A DNA stretch of 64,000 nt from Cynocephalus volans (Eukaryota; Chordata; Mammalia; Dermoptera; Cynocephalidae): contig NC_084462.1 in the NCBI RefSeq assembly GCF_027409185.1, positions 17,707,577 to 17,771,576 of the forward strand, in the 5' to 3' direction. This document shows positions 24,710-49,085 of this stretch, piece after piece (the stretch's first letter is position 1; every line of letters starts with the position of its first letter). Position numbers and translations under genes: made by a program. The notes beneath the pieces are model-generated. The model saw only the letters and a program-made list of their open reading frames with translations, was not told where the DNA came from and did not search any database.

Positions 24710-24830
24710 TCTACGTCTAGAGTGGAAGCTTTCTGAGGACAGAGGCTTTGTTTTGTTCACGGTTGCATCTTCATTGCCTGGAACAGTGTCTGCACATAGC
24801 AGGCGCTCAATAAATAAGTATTTGACGTCC
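24710..24830 (+). mobile_element. L2 3' end
   Basis: GGAAGCTTTCTGAGGACAGA, GCATCTTCATTGCCTGGAAC and GCAGGCGCTCAATAAATAAG are the forward L2 terminus. Confidence 0.8.
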
Positions 24831-25656
24831 AGAGAGCCCTGTAACTTCTCTGTGCCTCTGTCTCCTCAAATGTAAAAGTGGATCTCATAAATGAGAGTTG
24901 GGGGAAAAAAGTAAAGTGGAGAAAAGAGTTGTTGTGAAGCTCGAATGAATCAATATCTGTAAAGTGCGATGCCTGTTCCAGAGTGAGTGCAGTGTGACAA
25001 TTTGGTATTATTATGTGATGAATGGATGGAGGGATCTTCACATCAAAGGAATGTGGTGTAGTGGAAAGAATGACTGGCAGGTCATTAGTGTTATAGTTTT
25101 GACTACAACCACCTACTGTGAGTTCATGGCCCTTTTTTTTCTGTTTCCTCCGTGCAACAAAGGTGATGAGCTGCCCTGTGGTTTCAAGGCTGTCTCCCTA
25201 GGAGCAGGGAAGACCGAACTGGTTAGTGGTTAAGAGCTCAGGCTTTGTAGTCTCATTGTTGTCTCCTTGTCTGCAAAATGGAGATAGTTTAGGGCTTTTT
25301 TTGGCATCAAAGGAGAAAACAAATAAAATTCAGCACAGTGCCTGACACATAGTAAGTGCCTCAAACAATGGAAGCTAGCAGGCAACACTTTGCAGCTAGT
25401 TTGATTACTTGAATGGCATTTAAAATAATAAAATTGTATTTGTTGTGAAACTGTCCATCTCACTCACTGGTGCTCCTCTTCTGCTGGGGAAGTCCTGTTT
25501 GCTGAGTGGTGTCAGATAGAGGTTGCACCCCAAATTCTGGTTCCCTATCTGGATCGTTTCTGATGCATCCGAGGAGGAAAGAAACCCCGCACTCAGAGTT
25601 GCCTCCAGAGTTGTATGTATACAAAAGACAAATCTTATTAGGCCACTCACCTGCTT

Positions 25657-25763
25657 AAAAACTTGCATTTGCCTACAATGTATATCGACAAAATAAAATT
25701 AAAAAAAAAAAAAAAAAACAAATAGTGAAAGGAAAAAAAAAAAAAAAAAAAACTTGCATTTGC
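25657..25763 (+). mobile_element. Tiny retro-insertion (75 bp) with 16-bp TSD
   Basis: AAAAACTTGCATTTGC occurs at 25657-25672 and again at 25748-25763. Between them is CTACAATGTATATCGACAAA, ATAAAATT, a run of A, CAAATAGTGAAAGGA and a second A-run. A perfect TSD with an A-tail is the mark of L1-machinery insertion. The source of the 28-base body is not recognised; it could be a severely 5'-truncated element or an mRNA end. Confidence 0.8.
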
Positions 25764-26109
25764 TTCCAGGGTATTGCCCATATGATATACCAGGGCTTTT
25801 ACTATCTCTGCTACCCTAAGTGCACCTTGGGGCTTTGCAAACTCCCTCCCTTCTCTTATTTAATTATAAAGAGTGCATATCTACAACCTTTAATCTGTGA
25901 TTCTGAATTCCAAAAACTTCTGAAAACCTTTCATCTGATGAACTGGTCCTAACCTCAACTCTTTTGCAGGCAAACTCTGAGCTGAGGCAATTCATAGTGT
26001 TTATTCCACCTGGAGTTTATGTTAATGATTTTCACTGCAGAATTATCAATGTATTTGATTATGGGGAGCTGCATCAGGCCCAGCTGGGATTGTAATCTCA
26101 TACTCATTG

Positions 26110-26522
26110 TTTATGTACTGTTTCTGTTGCTTATAACAAAATACCTGGAACTGGATAATTTATAAGAAAATTAAATTTATTGCTTACAGTTTCAGAGGCT
26201 GGGAAGTCCAAAGTCCAGGGAACACATCTGGTGAGGGTTTTCTTTGGTGGTGGCTTTACAGCAATGCAGGGGTCTTACATGGCAGAAAACACGGAGCAGA
26301 GAGAGACTCTCATGTGCTTTCCTTTTAAAACCCTCAGGACCACACCCCTGACCACCATTATTAATACATTCATTATGTCATGGTCCTACAATCTAATCAC
26401 CTCTTCAAGGCCCCACCTTTCAATTACCATAGTAGGACTTCTCATCCTCTTCACACTGTCACAGTGGCGACCAAGCCTCCAACACATTAAACTTTGGGGG
26501 GGACACAATTCAATCCATAATA
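26110..26522 (+). mobile_element. MaLR-type solo LTR
   Basis: It shares its whole order of phrases with the LTRs at 34590, 44693 and 46268: CTTATAACAAAATACCTGGA, TATTGCTTACAGTTTCAGAG, TGGGAAGTCCAAAGTCCAGG, CTTTTAAAACCCTCAGGACC and GGACACAATTCAATCC. The first bases are decayed. No internal retroviral genes are attached. It lies about 1.1 kb upstream of the BRAT1 promoter, same strand. Confidence 0.7.
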
Positions 26523-26629
26523 TGTACCATGTAACATTTCTACAATCTGAAAAATTTTGAATTCTGAAAAATGCTTATCCCCCAAATTTCAGATAAGGAA
26601 TTGCAGACCTGTGTAATATTCATATCTGG

Positions 26630-26815
26630 ACCAGAATGCCTGGGTTCAAATTCAAGCTGTGCCGACCTACTAGCTGTGAGACCTTAGGAGTTAGCCTCTC
26701 TGTGCCTTAGTTTCCTCATCTGAGAGGATGTTACTAGTACTCACCCTCTTAGAGTTGCTGTAGCATCACGAGTTTATATTAATCAAAGCACTTAGCACAG
26801 TGCTATTGTAAGAAG
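26630..26815 (+). mobile_element. MIR
   Basis: CCTGGGTTCAAATTCAAGCT, CTACTAGCTGTGAGACCTTA, GTGCCTTAGTTTCCTCATCT and AGCACTTAGCACAGTGCTAT give a nearly full forward MIR. Confidence 0.8.
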
Positions 26816-27269
26816 TTTTATTTTTCCCACAACTACTCAATCAGGTGACTATTAGTACACTATTAGTATCCCACTTCACAATGAGGAATTCAAGTTCAGA
26901 GAAGATAAGTGCATTTCAAACCTTTTCACTCAAATAGTTCCAAGAGAGGGGAAAGGCGCAAGGGTCCGGGAAGGCAGTTGTCCAAAGTGGCTCCTCCATC
27001 AAAGTCAATGTTTTTAAAGTTTCATTTTTATTTTAATATCCATAGGAATTCTGCATTCTATTTCCTAATATATGTCTGGTGTTTGCCCCAACATCTTGCT
27101 ATAAAACCAACGCTCTGGAACACGATAAACATCCCTTGGCTTTGAGATCCTCTGACACACAGAAGAGAAGCCAGTTTTGAGACTCTGAGGCCAAATGACT
27201 ACAGACTTTGTCTCATTGACTCAGACACACCCTTTTGACAAGTGCTTCCCTCTCTCCCTTCGGCCCATA

Positions 27270-27800
27270 CACGAGGCCCCGCCCCTTCAGAACACAGCCC
27301 CGCCCCTTCCTCCAAGATCCCCGCCCCCGCGACGCTCTGCCCGCCTGATGCTTGGGCACATACCACTAAGCCTCCTGGTGGGGGTGATATGTCGGAGAGA
27401 TGGGTTTGGCGCTGGTCTGTCCCCAATATCTCTCAGCTTGAGCTCCTTCCCCCAAGTCTGGGTCCTCTAGGCTCCCAGAGCGGCCTTCAGGGTAGCCATC
27501 ACGGTTCCCCATTTCGGCCGTCCCGTCCGCTGTTCCCCTTTGGACCCGGGCAGGTGGCACAGTCCGGGGGCGGAGCCTGCGGCGGTGGGGCGGGGCTTGA
27601 GGCAGACCGACGGAGGCGAGCTGGTGAGGCGCGTGTTACGGGCGGTGGTCGGGGGTCCCGGTAGGGTTCAGAGCTCGAGCCAAGGGGGTGGGCGGACCGG
27701 GGAGCAGCCCTGGATGGGGCTTGCCCCCTCTGGACCCTCGGGCCTGGCGCCCGCGGTGGAGTGCCGGCAGGCGCGCGGGGGCTGGCCTCGGAACCAAAAG
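27270..27800 (+). promoter_or_regulatory. BRAT1: CpG-rich promoter of BRAT1
   Basis: GC-rich DNA with several Sp1-type boxes: CCCCGCCCC at 27277-27285 and 27298-27306, and TGGGGCGGGGC at 27586-27596. No TATA box. A clean donor, GAGCTG|GTGAGG, at 27623/27624 marks the end of a plausible non-coding first exon. The coding exon follows 863 bp later. The transcription start is not resolved. Confidence 0.75.
27555..27623 (+). other. BRAT1: Putative non-coding exon 1 of BRAT1
   Basis: The 3' border is set by the donor GTGAGG at 27624. The 5' border is a guess from the GC boxes. The first coding exon has a splice acceptor (TTTGCAG, ending at 28486) 17 bases before the ATG, so at least one upstream non-coding exon must exist; this is the best candidate. 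Confidence 0.55.
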
Positions 27801-28374
27801 TGACAACGAATTGCGAGGAGGGCTTCCCTCACCTGGACGTAGATTCCCTGGAGATTAATAGGCGGATGCCCCAGCCGAGACGGAAGTACTGACACCTGTC
27901 CGACAGACACCCCTGGTCGTCTGCCAGGCCGGGCACATAGATGTACATCCCGGTACTGGGAGGGACGGACCCACGGACAGCCGCACTTTCTCCGCACCCT
28001 ACTGCTGGCTGCTGGATTGTCAAAGGCTCTAGGAGGGACAGACAGACGCTTTCCAGCTGGGACCGACCCTGGGACAGGGTGCATGGATAGACATTCCCCC
28101 GCACACATGGCTGACCCCAGAACCCACAGACGCCCCTGACTCTGGCCTACCTGCAGTTTAGGTCAGCACTGTGCAATTCCCCACACCCCACCAAAGTCCA
28201 AGGTTAACGGGCTCTGAGCTCCGAAGGCCCTTGTGGTTTAGGCCAGACTTTCATCTCTTCTTTCCAGGCTGGCCACCAGGACTCAGGGTCCTGCCTGCTT
28301 TTGACCACCTGGGCCCTACCCCAACTGAGGTTTTGCATCTTTCCCCGGCATCTCAGAGCTCTGGTCTGAGGTGA

Positions 28375-41531
<13,157 letters not shown>

Positions 41532-41600
41532 AGGAGCCATGCCTGGCAGCACCCAAGGGAAGAGCAGCAAGATAAAAGAAATCCCACATTTTGATGTATT

Positions 41601-41635
41601 ATTAAAGAAGTTGCTTATTTTCCACTCAAAATAAA
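41601..41635 (+). terminator. BRAT1: BRAT1 poly(A) signals
   Basis: ATTAAA at 41601-41606 and canonical AATAAA at 41630-41635, about 70-100 bases after the stop, imply a very short 3' UTR. An L1 begins only about five bases after the AATAAA, so the natural downstream GU-rich element has been displaced or is supplied by L1 sequence. Confidence 0.75.
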
Positions 41636-41639
41636 TGGC

Positions 41640-44219
41640 ATTGAAGTCTTTAATCCATTTTGAGTTAATTTATGGTATAAGACAAGGGTTCAATTTCATT
41701 CATTTGTATGTGGATGTCCAGTTTTCCCAGCACCATTTATTGAGGAGACTGTCCTTTACCTATTGTGTGTTCTTGGCATCCTTGTTAAAGACTAGTTAAC
41801 CGTATATGTGAGGATTTATTTCTGGTCTCTCTCTTCTGTTCCATTTGTGTGTCTGTTTTTATGCCAGTACCATACTGTTTTGGTTACTATAGCTTTGTAG
41901 TATAATTTGAAATCAGGTAGTATGTTGCCTCCAGCTTTGTCCTTTTTTCTCAAAACTACTTTGGCTATTTGAGGTCTTTTGTGATTCATATGAATTTTAG
42001 GATTTTTTTTTTTTCTGTGAAAAATGCCTTTGGAATTTTGATAGGGATTGCATTGAATCGGTAGATCACTTTGGGTAGTATGGGCATTTTAACAATATTA
42101 ATTTTTCTGATTCATGAATGCAAGATATCTTTTCATTTCTTTGTGTTTTCTTCTGTTTCTTTCATCAGCGTGTTATAGTTTTCTGTGTACAAGTCTTTAA
42201 TCTCCTTGGTTAAATTTATTCCAAGTATTTTATTCTTTTTGATGCTATTGTAAGTGGACTCACTTTCTTAATTTCTTTTTCTGGTGATTCATTGATAGCA
42301 TATAGAAATGCAACTGATTTTTGTATGTTGATTTTGCATCCTGTAACTTTACAGAAGTCATTTATTATAACAGTTTTTTGGTGGACTCTTTAGGGTTTTC
42401 TCTGTATAAGATGTCATCTGTAATCAGAGACAATTTCATTTCTTCCTTTCTGATTTGGATGCCTTTTATTTCTTTTTCTTGCCTAATTGCTGTGGCTAGG
42501 ACTTGCAGTACTGTGTTGAATAGAAGTGATAAATGAGCATCCTTGTCTGTTCCTGATCTTAGAGGAAAATCTTTCAGCTTTTCACTGTTGAGTATGATGT
42601 TAGCTGTGGGTTTGTCCTATATGGCCTTTATTATGTTGAAGTACATTCCTTCTATACTTGTTTGTTGGGTGTTTTTATCATGAAGGGATATTGAATTTTG
42701 TCAAGTGCTTTTTCTGCATCTATTGAGATGATCATATGACTTTAATCCTTCATTCTATTAATGTGGCATATCACATTTATTGATTTGCCTACATTGAGCC
42801 GTCGTTGCCTCCCAGGGGATAAATCCCACTTGATCATGGTGTATGATCCTCTTAATGTGCTCTTGAATTTGGTTTGCTCGTATTTTATTTATTTATTTAT
42901 TTTCAGTTTGCTAGTATTTTGTTGAAGAGTTTTGCCTCTATGTTCACCAGGGATGATGGCCTATAATTTTCTTTTTTTAGCATTCTTATCTGACTTTGGG
43001 ATGAAGGCAATGCTGGCATAAAATGGGTTTGGAACCATGAAACTCCTAGAAGAAAACAGGGGAAAATCTCCTTGACATTGGTCTTGGCATTGATTTTCTG
43101 GATATCACACCAAAAACAGAGGCAGTAAAGGCAAACAAAAACAAGTGGGACTACATCCAACTAAAAAGTTTCTGCACAACTAAGGAAATGATCAAAATGA
43201 AAAGGCAACCTATGGAGTGAGAATATTTGCAAAAAATATACACACACACACACACACATATATATGGGTTAATATTCAAAATAATAAGGAACTCACACAA
43301 CTCAATAGCAAAATAAAAGCAAATAACTTGATTTAAAAATGGATGAAGGACCTGAATAGACATTTTTAAGAAGACATGCAAATGGGTAACAGGTATATGA
43401 AAAGATGCTTCACATCACTAATCATCAGGGAGATGCAAATCAAAACCACAATGAGGTATCACCTCACAACTGTTAGGATGGCTATTAATAAAATGACAGA
43501 AGATGACAAGTGTTGGCAAGGATGTGGAGAAAAAGGGACCCATGCACACTGTTGGTGGGAATGTAAATTAGTAAAGCCATTACAGAAAACAGTATGGAAG
43601 TTCCCCAACAAATTAAAAATAGAACTACCATATGACCCAGCAATCCTGCTTCTGGGTATACATCCAAAGGAAATGAAATCAGTATGTTGTAGAGATACCT
43701 GTACTTCCATGTTTATTGCAGCATTATTCACAACAGTCAGGATATGGAAACAACCTAAATGTCCACCCATAGATGAATGGATAAAGAAATTGTGCATATA
43801 TAATAATGGGATGTTACTCAGCCATAAAGAGATCTTGCCATTTGCAATAACGTGAATGAACCTGGAAGACATTGTGCTATGTGAAATAAGCCGGGCACAG
43901 AAAGAATACTGCATGATCTCACTTACATGTGGAATCTGAAAAAGTGGAACTCATAGAAGCAAAGAGTAAAACAGTGGTTGCCAGGGGCTAGGGTGGAGTG
44001 GGGGGAGTGGGGAGATATTGGTCAAAGGTACAAACTTTCAGTTATAAGATGAAAAAGTTCTGGGGATCTAATGTATAGCATGGGTGGTGATAGATGTGTT
44101 AATTTGATTATGGTAATCATTGTACAATGTACTCATATATCAAATCACCACATTATACATCTTAAATATATTCAATCTTCATTTGTCAGTTAAATATTCT
44201 AAAATTTAAAAAAAAAAAA
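41640..44219 (+). mobile_element. L1 with 5' inversion (twin-priming structure)
   Basis: 41640-about 43035 is ORF2 reverse-transcriptase sequence in antisense; on the minus strand it runs from CATTTTATGCCAGCATTGCC to ATGGATTAAAGACTTCAATG. From about 43036 (ATGAAACTCCTAGAAGAAAA) to 44219 it is sense ORF2 C-terminus, 3' UTR and poly(A). In the intact element the sense part directly follows the antisense part, so one insertion with an inverted 5' half explains both. A degraded frame at 43376-43855 is the ORF2p tail. A CA microsatellite lies at 43238-43259. A TSD is uncertain (ATGGCATTGA versus ATGGCGCTTGA). Confidence 0.88.
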
Positions 44220-44692
44220 GAGATGGCGCTTGACAGTGCCACTGAGTCAGCACTTTGTTCTAAGACTGAGCAGGGGCAGACCCCAGGCCTGAGGCGGGTT
44301 TGGAGACATGTCTGGGGAGGGATCCCTCTGCAGGACAGTGCCATGTGCTTCCTGGGCATGTGGGGGGTCTCTGCAGGGACCCTCAGGTGCCCTGTGTTGC
44401 CCAGGGTCAGAGAGCAGATGGCACTGGCTGGAGAATGTCTGACCGAGACTGGCCCTCACAACAGTGACCCCCAGGTGTCAGCCCATCTGAGTCCAGACTT
44501 CCAACTTTTGACCTCCAGGATTACCTTGAACTTGCAGTGGTTCAAAGTCTGCTGTCTCTGGACCAGGCAGGTGGAGCCGACTGGAGGTACCATCAGGAGA
44601 GGTCAAGACCCGGACAGGTCTGCAGTGGAGCAAACAGGTGCAAGCCCAGCTCTGTGGTTTCCAGGCTACGTGACCTTGCATGAGTCACCTCC
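44220..44692. other. Intergenic; left half of a MIR at its end
   Basis: No gene is seen. 44620-44692 (GCTACGTGACCTTGCATGAG) is a MIR half whose other half resumes at 45101 (GAACCTGTTTCCTCATCTGT), the LTR between having split it. Confidence 0.6.
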
Positions 44693-45100
44693 TGTATTAG
44701 TCTGTTTACGTTGCTTAGAACAAAATACCTGGAACTGAGTGATTTATAAAGAAAAATGATGTTTATTGCTTACAGTTTCTGAGGCTGGGAAGTCCAAAGT
44801 CCGTCTGGTGGTGGTGAGGGTGATTCAGGGGTCTCACATTGCAAGATGAGAGAAAGACAGACTCTCCTCTTTTAAAGCCCTCAGAACCACACCCCTGACC
44901 ACCATTTTAATCCATTCACTACTGTGCAGGGTCCTACAACCCAATCACCTCTTCAAGGCTCCACCTTTCGATTACCATCATAGGATTTCCCACCCTCTTA
45001 ACAGTCACACTGGGGGCTGTTTCTAATACATAAAACTTGGGGGACACAATTCAAGCTTCAGTGAGTTTTGGGGGGACATAATCCACTACAATCCACTACA
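44693..45100 (+). mobile_element. MaLR-type solo LTR, exact ends
   Basis: It starts TGTATTAGTC, ends CCACTACA, and is flanked by CCTCC at 44688-44692 and 45101-45105: 408 bp, TG...CA, 5-bp duplication. It is inserted in a MIR. No internal genes are attached. Confidence 0.85.
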
Positions 45101-45105
45101 CCTCC

Positions 45106-46267
45106 TCTCAGAACCTGTTTCCTCATCTGTAAATGCGGAGTTGGCCATTTGCCTTCCAAAAGAAAGTGTTCAAGTGTCATTTCCTGCCCCTCCATCTGCT
45201 AAGGAACTGTGGTGTTAGGCACAAGCTCTGTGCCTGTTCTGTAGGCTCTGATCATGCTGTGGGTGAAGGGAAGTGTTGGGGGTGGAGGGATCTGTGAGAT
45301 CCCATTCACGGAAACAGGGTAGCTTCAGCTGTGTTTTAGCGGAGACCTCCAGATGGCGGGTGGGGCTAGCGCTGGGGTCAGAGTGCTGCAGTTCACCTGT
45401 CTGCCGTTCAGTGCCTGCTGCCCAAGGGGCCACCAGCTTCCTCCGCCTCACTTGAGCACCAAGCCTGCGGGTGTGCAGCCCAACCTGTACCCAGACCTCA
45501 TGCATGGCCCTGTGGAGGTGCCCTCCTGTCAAATGTGGTGCATTATCAGGGTGCAGAGACCAGGATTCATGAGGGGCCAGGCAGGCAGATGCCCTGAGCT
45601 GGCAAGAGGCCCTGCCCGCACAGGTTCTGCTCCACATGGAGTGGGGCCGTCCTGGGCCTGGCACATGGAGGGCAGACAGCACCCCTTCTTCAGCAGCTAC
45701 AGCCCCTGACCAGTTTACCCATTCTAGTCAGCCAGTCAGACAGCAGCCAGTGCTGGAGAGACCCTCTCTGACAGGCCCTGCTGGATTCTGGGAGGACAGC
45801 TGTGGCCCAGTGGCTCTTGCGTGTCATCACGGTACTCACCAGGCAGCAGGGTGGGAGATGGATGGTGAACAGCCAAGAACACGTGTTATTACAGGTGGTG
45901 GTGGAGCCGTGGAATAGAGTCTGGGAGAGAGAACAACTGGGTAGGGGACAGGGGTCACAGAAGACTGAGGGGACTTTCAGGCTGAACCCAGAAAGGTAAG
46001 TCACCAGCTATGAGAAGTGAGCGCCTTCCAGGTGGAAGGATGTGGTGTGTGCAGCGGCCTTGCTGAGGGAGGAGCCGTGTGTGAGGCAGACACTGGAGGT
46101 GAGCGTGGCCATGGCAGGAGCAGTGGGCAAGAGGCCCCCGAGGAAGTGGGAGAGGGGCCAGGGCTGGTGCTGCGGGCCCTCAGCCACTTGGGGGACAGAG
46201 TTAATGTGGCCTAGACCCTTTAACTCATTCGAGTTTCCTCATTCTCTATTACTTGACTGTTAGGTGT
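45106..46267 (+). other. Intergenic; MIR half and L2-like segment
   Basis: 45106-45180 is the second half of the MIR. 45890-46210 has L2-like order (GTGGAGCCGTGGAATAGAGT, CCTTCCAGGTGGAAGGATGT, GCGGCCTTGCTGAGG). The open frames here do not resemble any protein I know. Confidence 0.5.
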
Positions 46268-46698
46268 TGTATTAGCCTGTCTCTGTTGTTTATCACAAAA
46301 TACCCGGAACTGGGCAATTTATTAAAAGATAGAATATTTATTGCTTACAGTTTTGGAGGCTGGGAAGTTCAAAGTCCAGGGAACACATCTGGTGACAGCC
46401 TTGGTGGGTAGTGATCCTTCAGCAAAGCAGAGTGTCACACGACAGATGGCAGAAGCAGAGAGAGAGAGCAAACTCCTCATGAACTCTCCTTTTAAAGCCC
46501 TCAGAACCATGCCCATGACCACCATTAAACCACCAACCTATTAATCCATTTACTAGTGAATGGTCCTCACAATCTAAATCACCTTTCCAAGGCCCCACCT
46601 TTCAATTACCACAATAGGATTTCCTGCCCTCTTAACACTGTCACAGTGGGACTTAAGTTTCTAATACATGGACTTTGGGGTATATAATTCAATCCACA
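46268..46698 (+). mobile_element. MaLR-type solo LTR
   Basis: Starts TGTATTAGCC and ends ATTCAATCCACA. Same order of phrases as the copies at 26110, 34590 and 44693, including CCCTCAGAACCATGCCCATG. No TSD match is seen. Confidence 0.75.
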
Positions 46699-48050
46699 GC
46701 AGATGTCAAGCACAGCAGTGACTTGAACACCAAATAAACAAATGGAGAGGTCTTGGGGAACTTGCGTTCTTAGGACTGTAGAAAAAAATATACAAATGTG
46801 AAACACCATGAGAAGCACAGGAGATAATACTAAAGAAAGTGTCAAATTGAATCTAGATGACAGTTACAGTTCAGGGGAGGAAGGAAAGTAGTACCCAAAA
46901 TGGATCATTATCTGCAGTTTTCAGATGAGGCTTAGAGAGGTGAAGCCCCACAGCCTCTGGAAAACCCTTTCTATACATCAGAGAAACTTCCTGGAGGGAG
47001 AGAAATGCGTATGAACAGTTGAAAGGGACCTGGAGAGGTGGACTCTGATGCCCGGGAACTTGTGGGCCCAACCTGGCATAGAGGGAGAGCAGCTGGGCCT
47101 CTGACTGGGCTCAGGGACGGCCTCGGCCACTCCTTCACTGAGGCCGACTGATGCATCAGAGGGACCCGTGGTCAAACACCAGCTCTACCACATATAGCCT
47201 GTTGTGGCCTTGGGCAGCTCATCTAACTCTGCCAAGCCTTGGTTTCCTTGTCTGTAAAAGGTGGCAGACCTCAGCAAGCCACTGAGGGCAGGGACTGAGA
47301 TGTGGTGAGCAGGCTGCTGGCACTGTGTCCTTCACACAGAAGGTGGCCAGTGTCCTTCTTTGCCCCTTCCTCTTCCTTGACTGTATCCCCAAGGTTGTGT
47401 TGCACGACTATGTTCTCTTCCCACTCTGCCTGCTTCTTCTGTGTGATTGAATCTATTCCCCTGCCTTCAAACACCACCCTCACGCTGCCCTGCTCAGCAC
47501 TCCCAGATCTCAATGTCTTGGCCAGTTTCCCTTCTGGGCCCTGGACCTGCATGTTCACTGTCACCTGGTCAGCTACACTGGGACAGCAGAAGGACACTCC
47601 CCATGTGACATTATTTGCAAGTCCTGTTGACCCCAAACCCAGCTGCATCCACTTCCTCTCTCCCCTGGATTCTTGCAACCACCTCTTCACTGGCCTACTT
47701 CCACCAGTCTCCTTCCCTCCAATCTGTTCCCCTCTTTAGCTGCTGAAGGGATCGGTCTAAATCTGGTCATGGTCACTTCCCTGCCTAGAACCTTCCATGG
47801 CTCCCCATCACTGGCAGGCTGGTGCACACTGCTCTTCAGAACAGGCCCCTGCCAACCTCTCTTGAGAGATCTCTTGAAAAGCCCTCAGTTATTTTATATC
47901 CTGGAAAATCACAAACATGAGGCTATGTCAGAGTCACTTGGCCATGGTTAGATTTCTGGGCCCTTTACCTGACTTTGGAAGCAGGAGGTCTGCACTGGGG
48001 CCTGTGAGCCTTCATTTTTAACAAGTGCCACAGGAGAGCCTGGCAATAAA
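46699..48050. other. Intergenic; MIR and L2-like pieces
   Basis: 47150-47275 is MIR-like (ACCAGCTCTACCACATATAG, GGCAGCTCATCTAACTCT). 47480-47880 is L2-like (CCTTCCATGGCTCCCCATCA). No exon is seen on either strand. Confidence 0.5.
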
Positions 48051-48690
48051 CATATCTGTTTTGGTTTGTTTAAAATGTCTTTATTTCACTGTCATCCTTG
48101 GAATATATTTATACCAAGTATAAATTCTGCTTTGGCAGTTAGTTTCTTTCAGTGCAATGAGGTCCATTCAGCATGTCCCATTGTCGGCTGACTTCCATCA
48201 CTCACTGAAGAGATCAGCTGTCAGTATAACTTCTAATCTTTGAAGGTAACCTTTTTTCCTCTAACTGCTTTTCACATTTTTTTCCCTCATCGTCTTTGGT
48301 TTTCTGCAATTATACTATCATGTGTTGGTGAGAGTTTCTTTTTATTCATTCTGCTCAAAATTCACTGAGATTCTTGAATCTGTGGATTAGTTGTTTTCAT
48401 CAGCTCTGGAAAATTCTCAGCCACTATCCTTTCAAATTCTCTCTCTCTCTCTTTTCTCTCTTCTCTCCTAGAACTCCAATAAATATGTGAGATCTCACAT
48501 TTTCCCCCACCTCTTTTCATCTCTCTTCAGTGTTTTCCATCTTTTGGTCTCTCTATGCTACATTCTATTTGAAATTTTAAAAAATATGCAATGTCACTTT
48601 ATATAGCTTCCTGCTCTATGTCAGTATTTTCAAGCTTGTCTTTTACTTCTTTAAACATAGTAAGCTTGGTTGTTTTAGTCTGTATTCATT
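48050..48690 (-). mobile_element. L1M fragment, antisense
   Basis: TTGGTTTTCTGCAATTATAC, GATTCTTGAATCTGTGGATT, ATCAGCTCTGGAAAATTCTC and TTTACTTCTTTAAACATAGT are the complement of the 5'/ORF1-side text of L1M elements, as at 1130-1500. Confidence 0.7.
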
Positions 48691-49085
48691 ATAAAATACT
48701 AGCTCCTTATCAAATGAACCCTAACATTTCATGGCTTAAACTAGTACAAGTTTATTTATTACCCATGAGTAGTTACACAACAGGTGTTTCTTTGTTGAGC
48801 AGCTTTCCTCCAAGTGGTGAAATGGGGACACAGCCCCTTCATTCTTGTGCCTTATCACTGTCAACCTATGGTTCTTAAGATTTCCCGAGGGCTTGGGTCC
48901 ATGCCAGCCATGCAGAAATGAAAGAACATGGAGGATCATATGTGAGAGGTCATTACAGGCTAGGCCCAGAGGTTGCACATGTCATTATTATCTACATTCC
49001 ATTGTCCAGACTTCAGTTGTGTGGCCCTGCCTAACTACAAAAGATTCTGGAAACTGTAGTTAGTCTGAGTGCCTGGGAATGTGTC
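48691..49085 (+). mobile_element. MaLR/MLT1-like LTR remnant
   Basis: CCTTATCAAATGAACCCTAA, CATGGCTTAAACTAGTACAA and, near the end, CATTCCATTGTCCAGACTTC plus GGAAACTGTAGTTAGTCTGA follow the MLT1 plan. Heavily decayed; other LTR families are possible. Confidence 0.5.

Larger units (their letters stand above)
24300..27260. other. Spacer between divergent IQCE and BRAT1 promoters
   Basis: No coding exon is seen. It holds an L2 end (24710-24830), a small retro-insertion (25657-25763), weak MIR pieces (25050-25370), one MaLR LTR (26110-26522) and a MIR (26630-26815). Human has a similar gap of about 3 kb between the two genes. Confidence 0.7.

Noticed and set aside
43376..43855. Open frame of 159 codons after BRAT1
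   Set aside because: It is the C-terminal part of L1 ORF2p in an inverted, truncated L1, not a gene.
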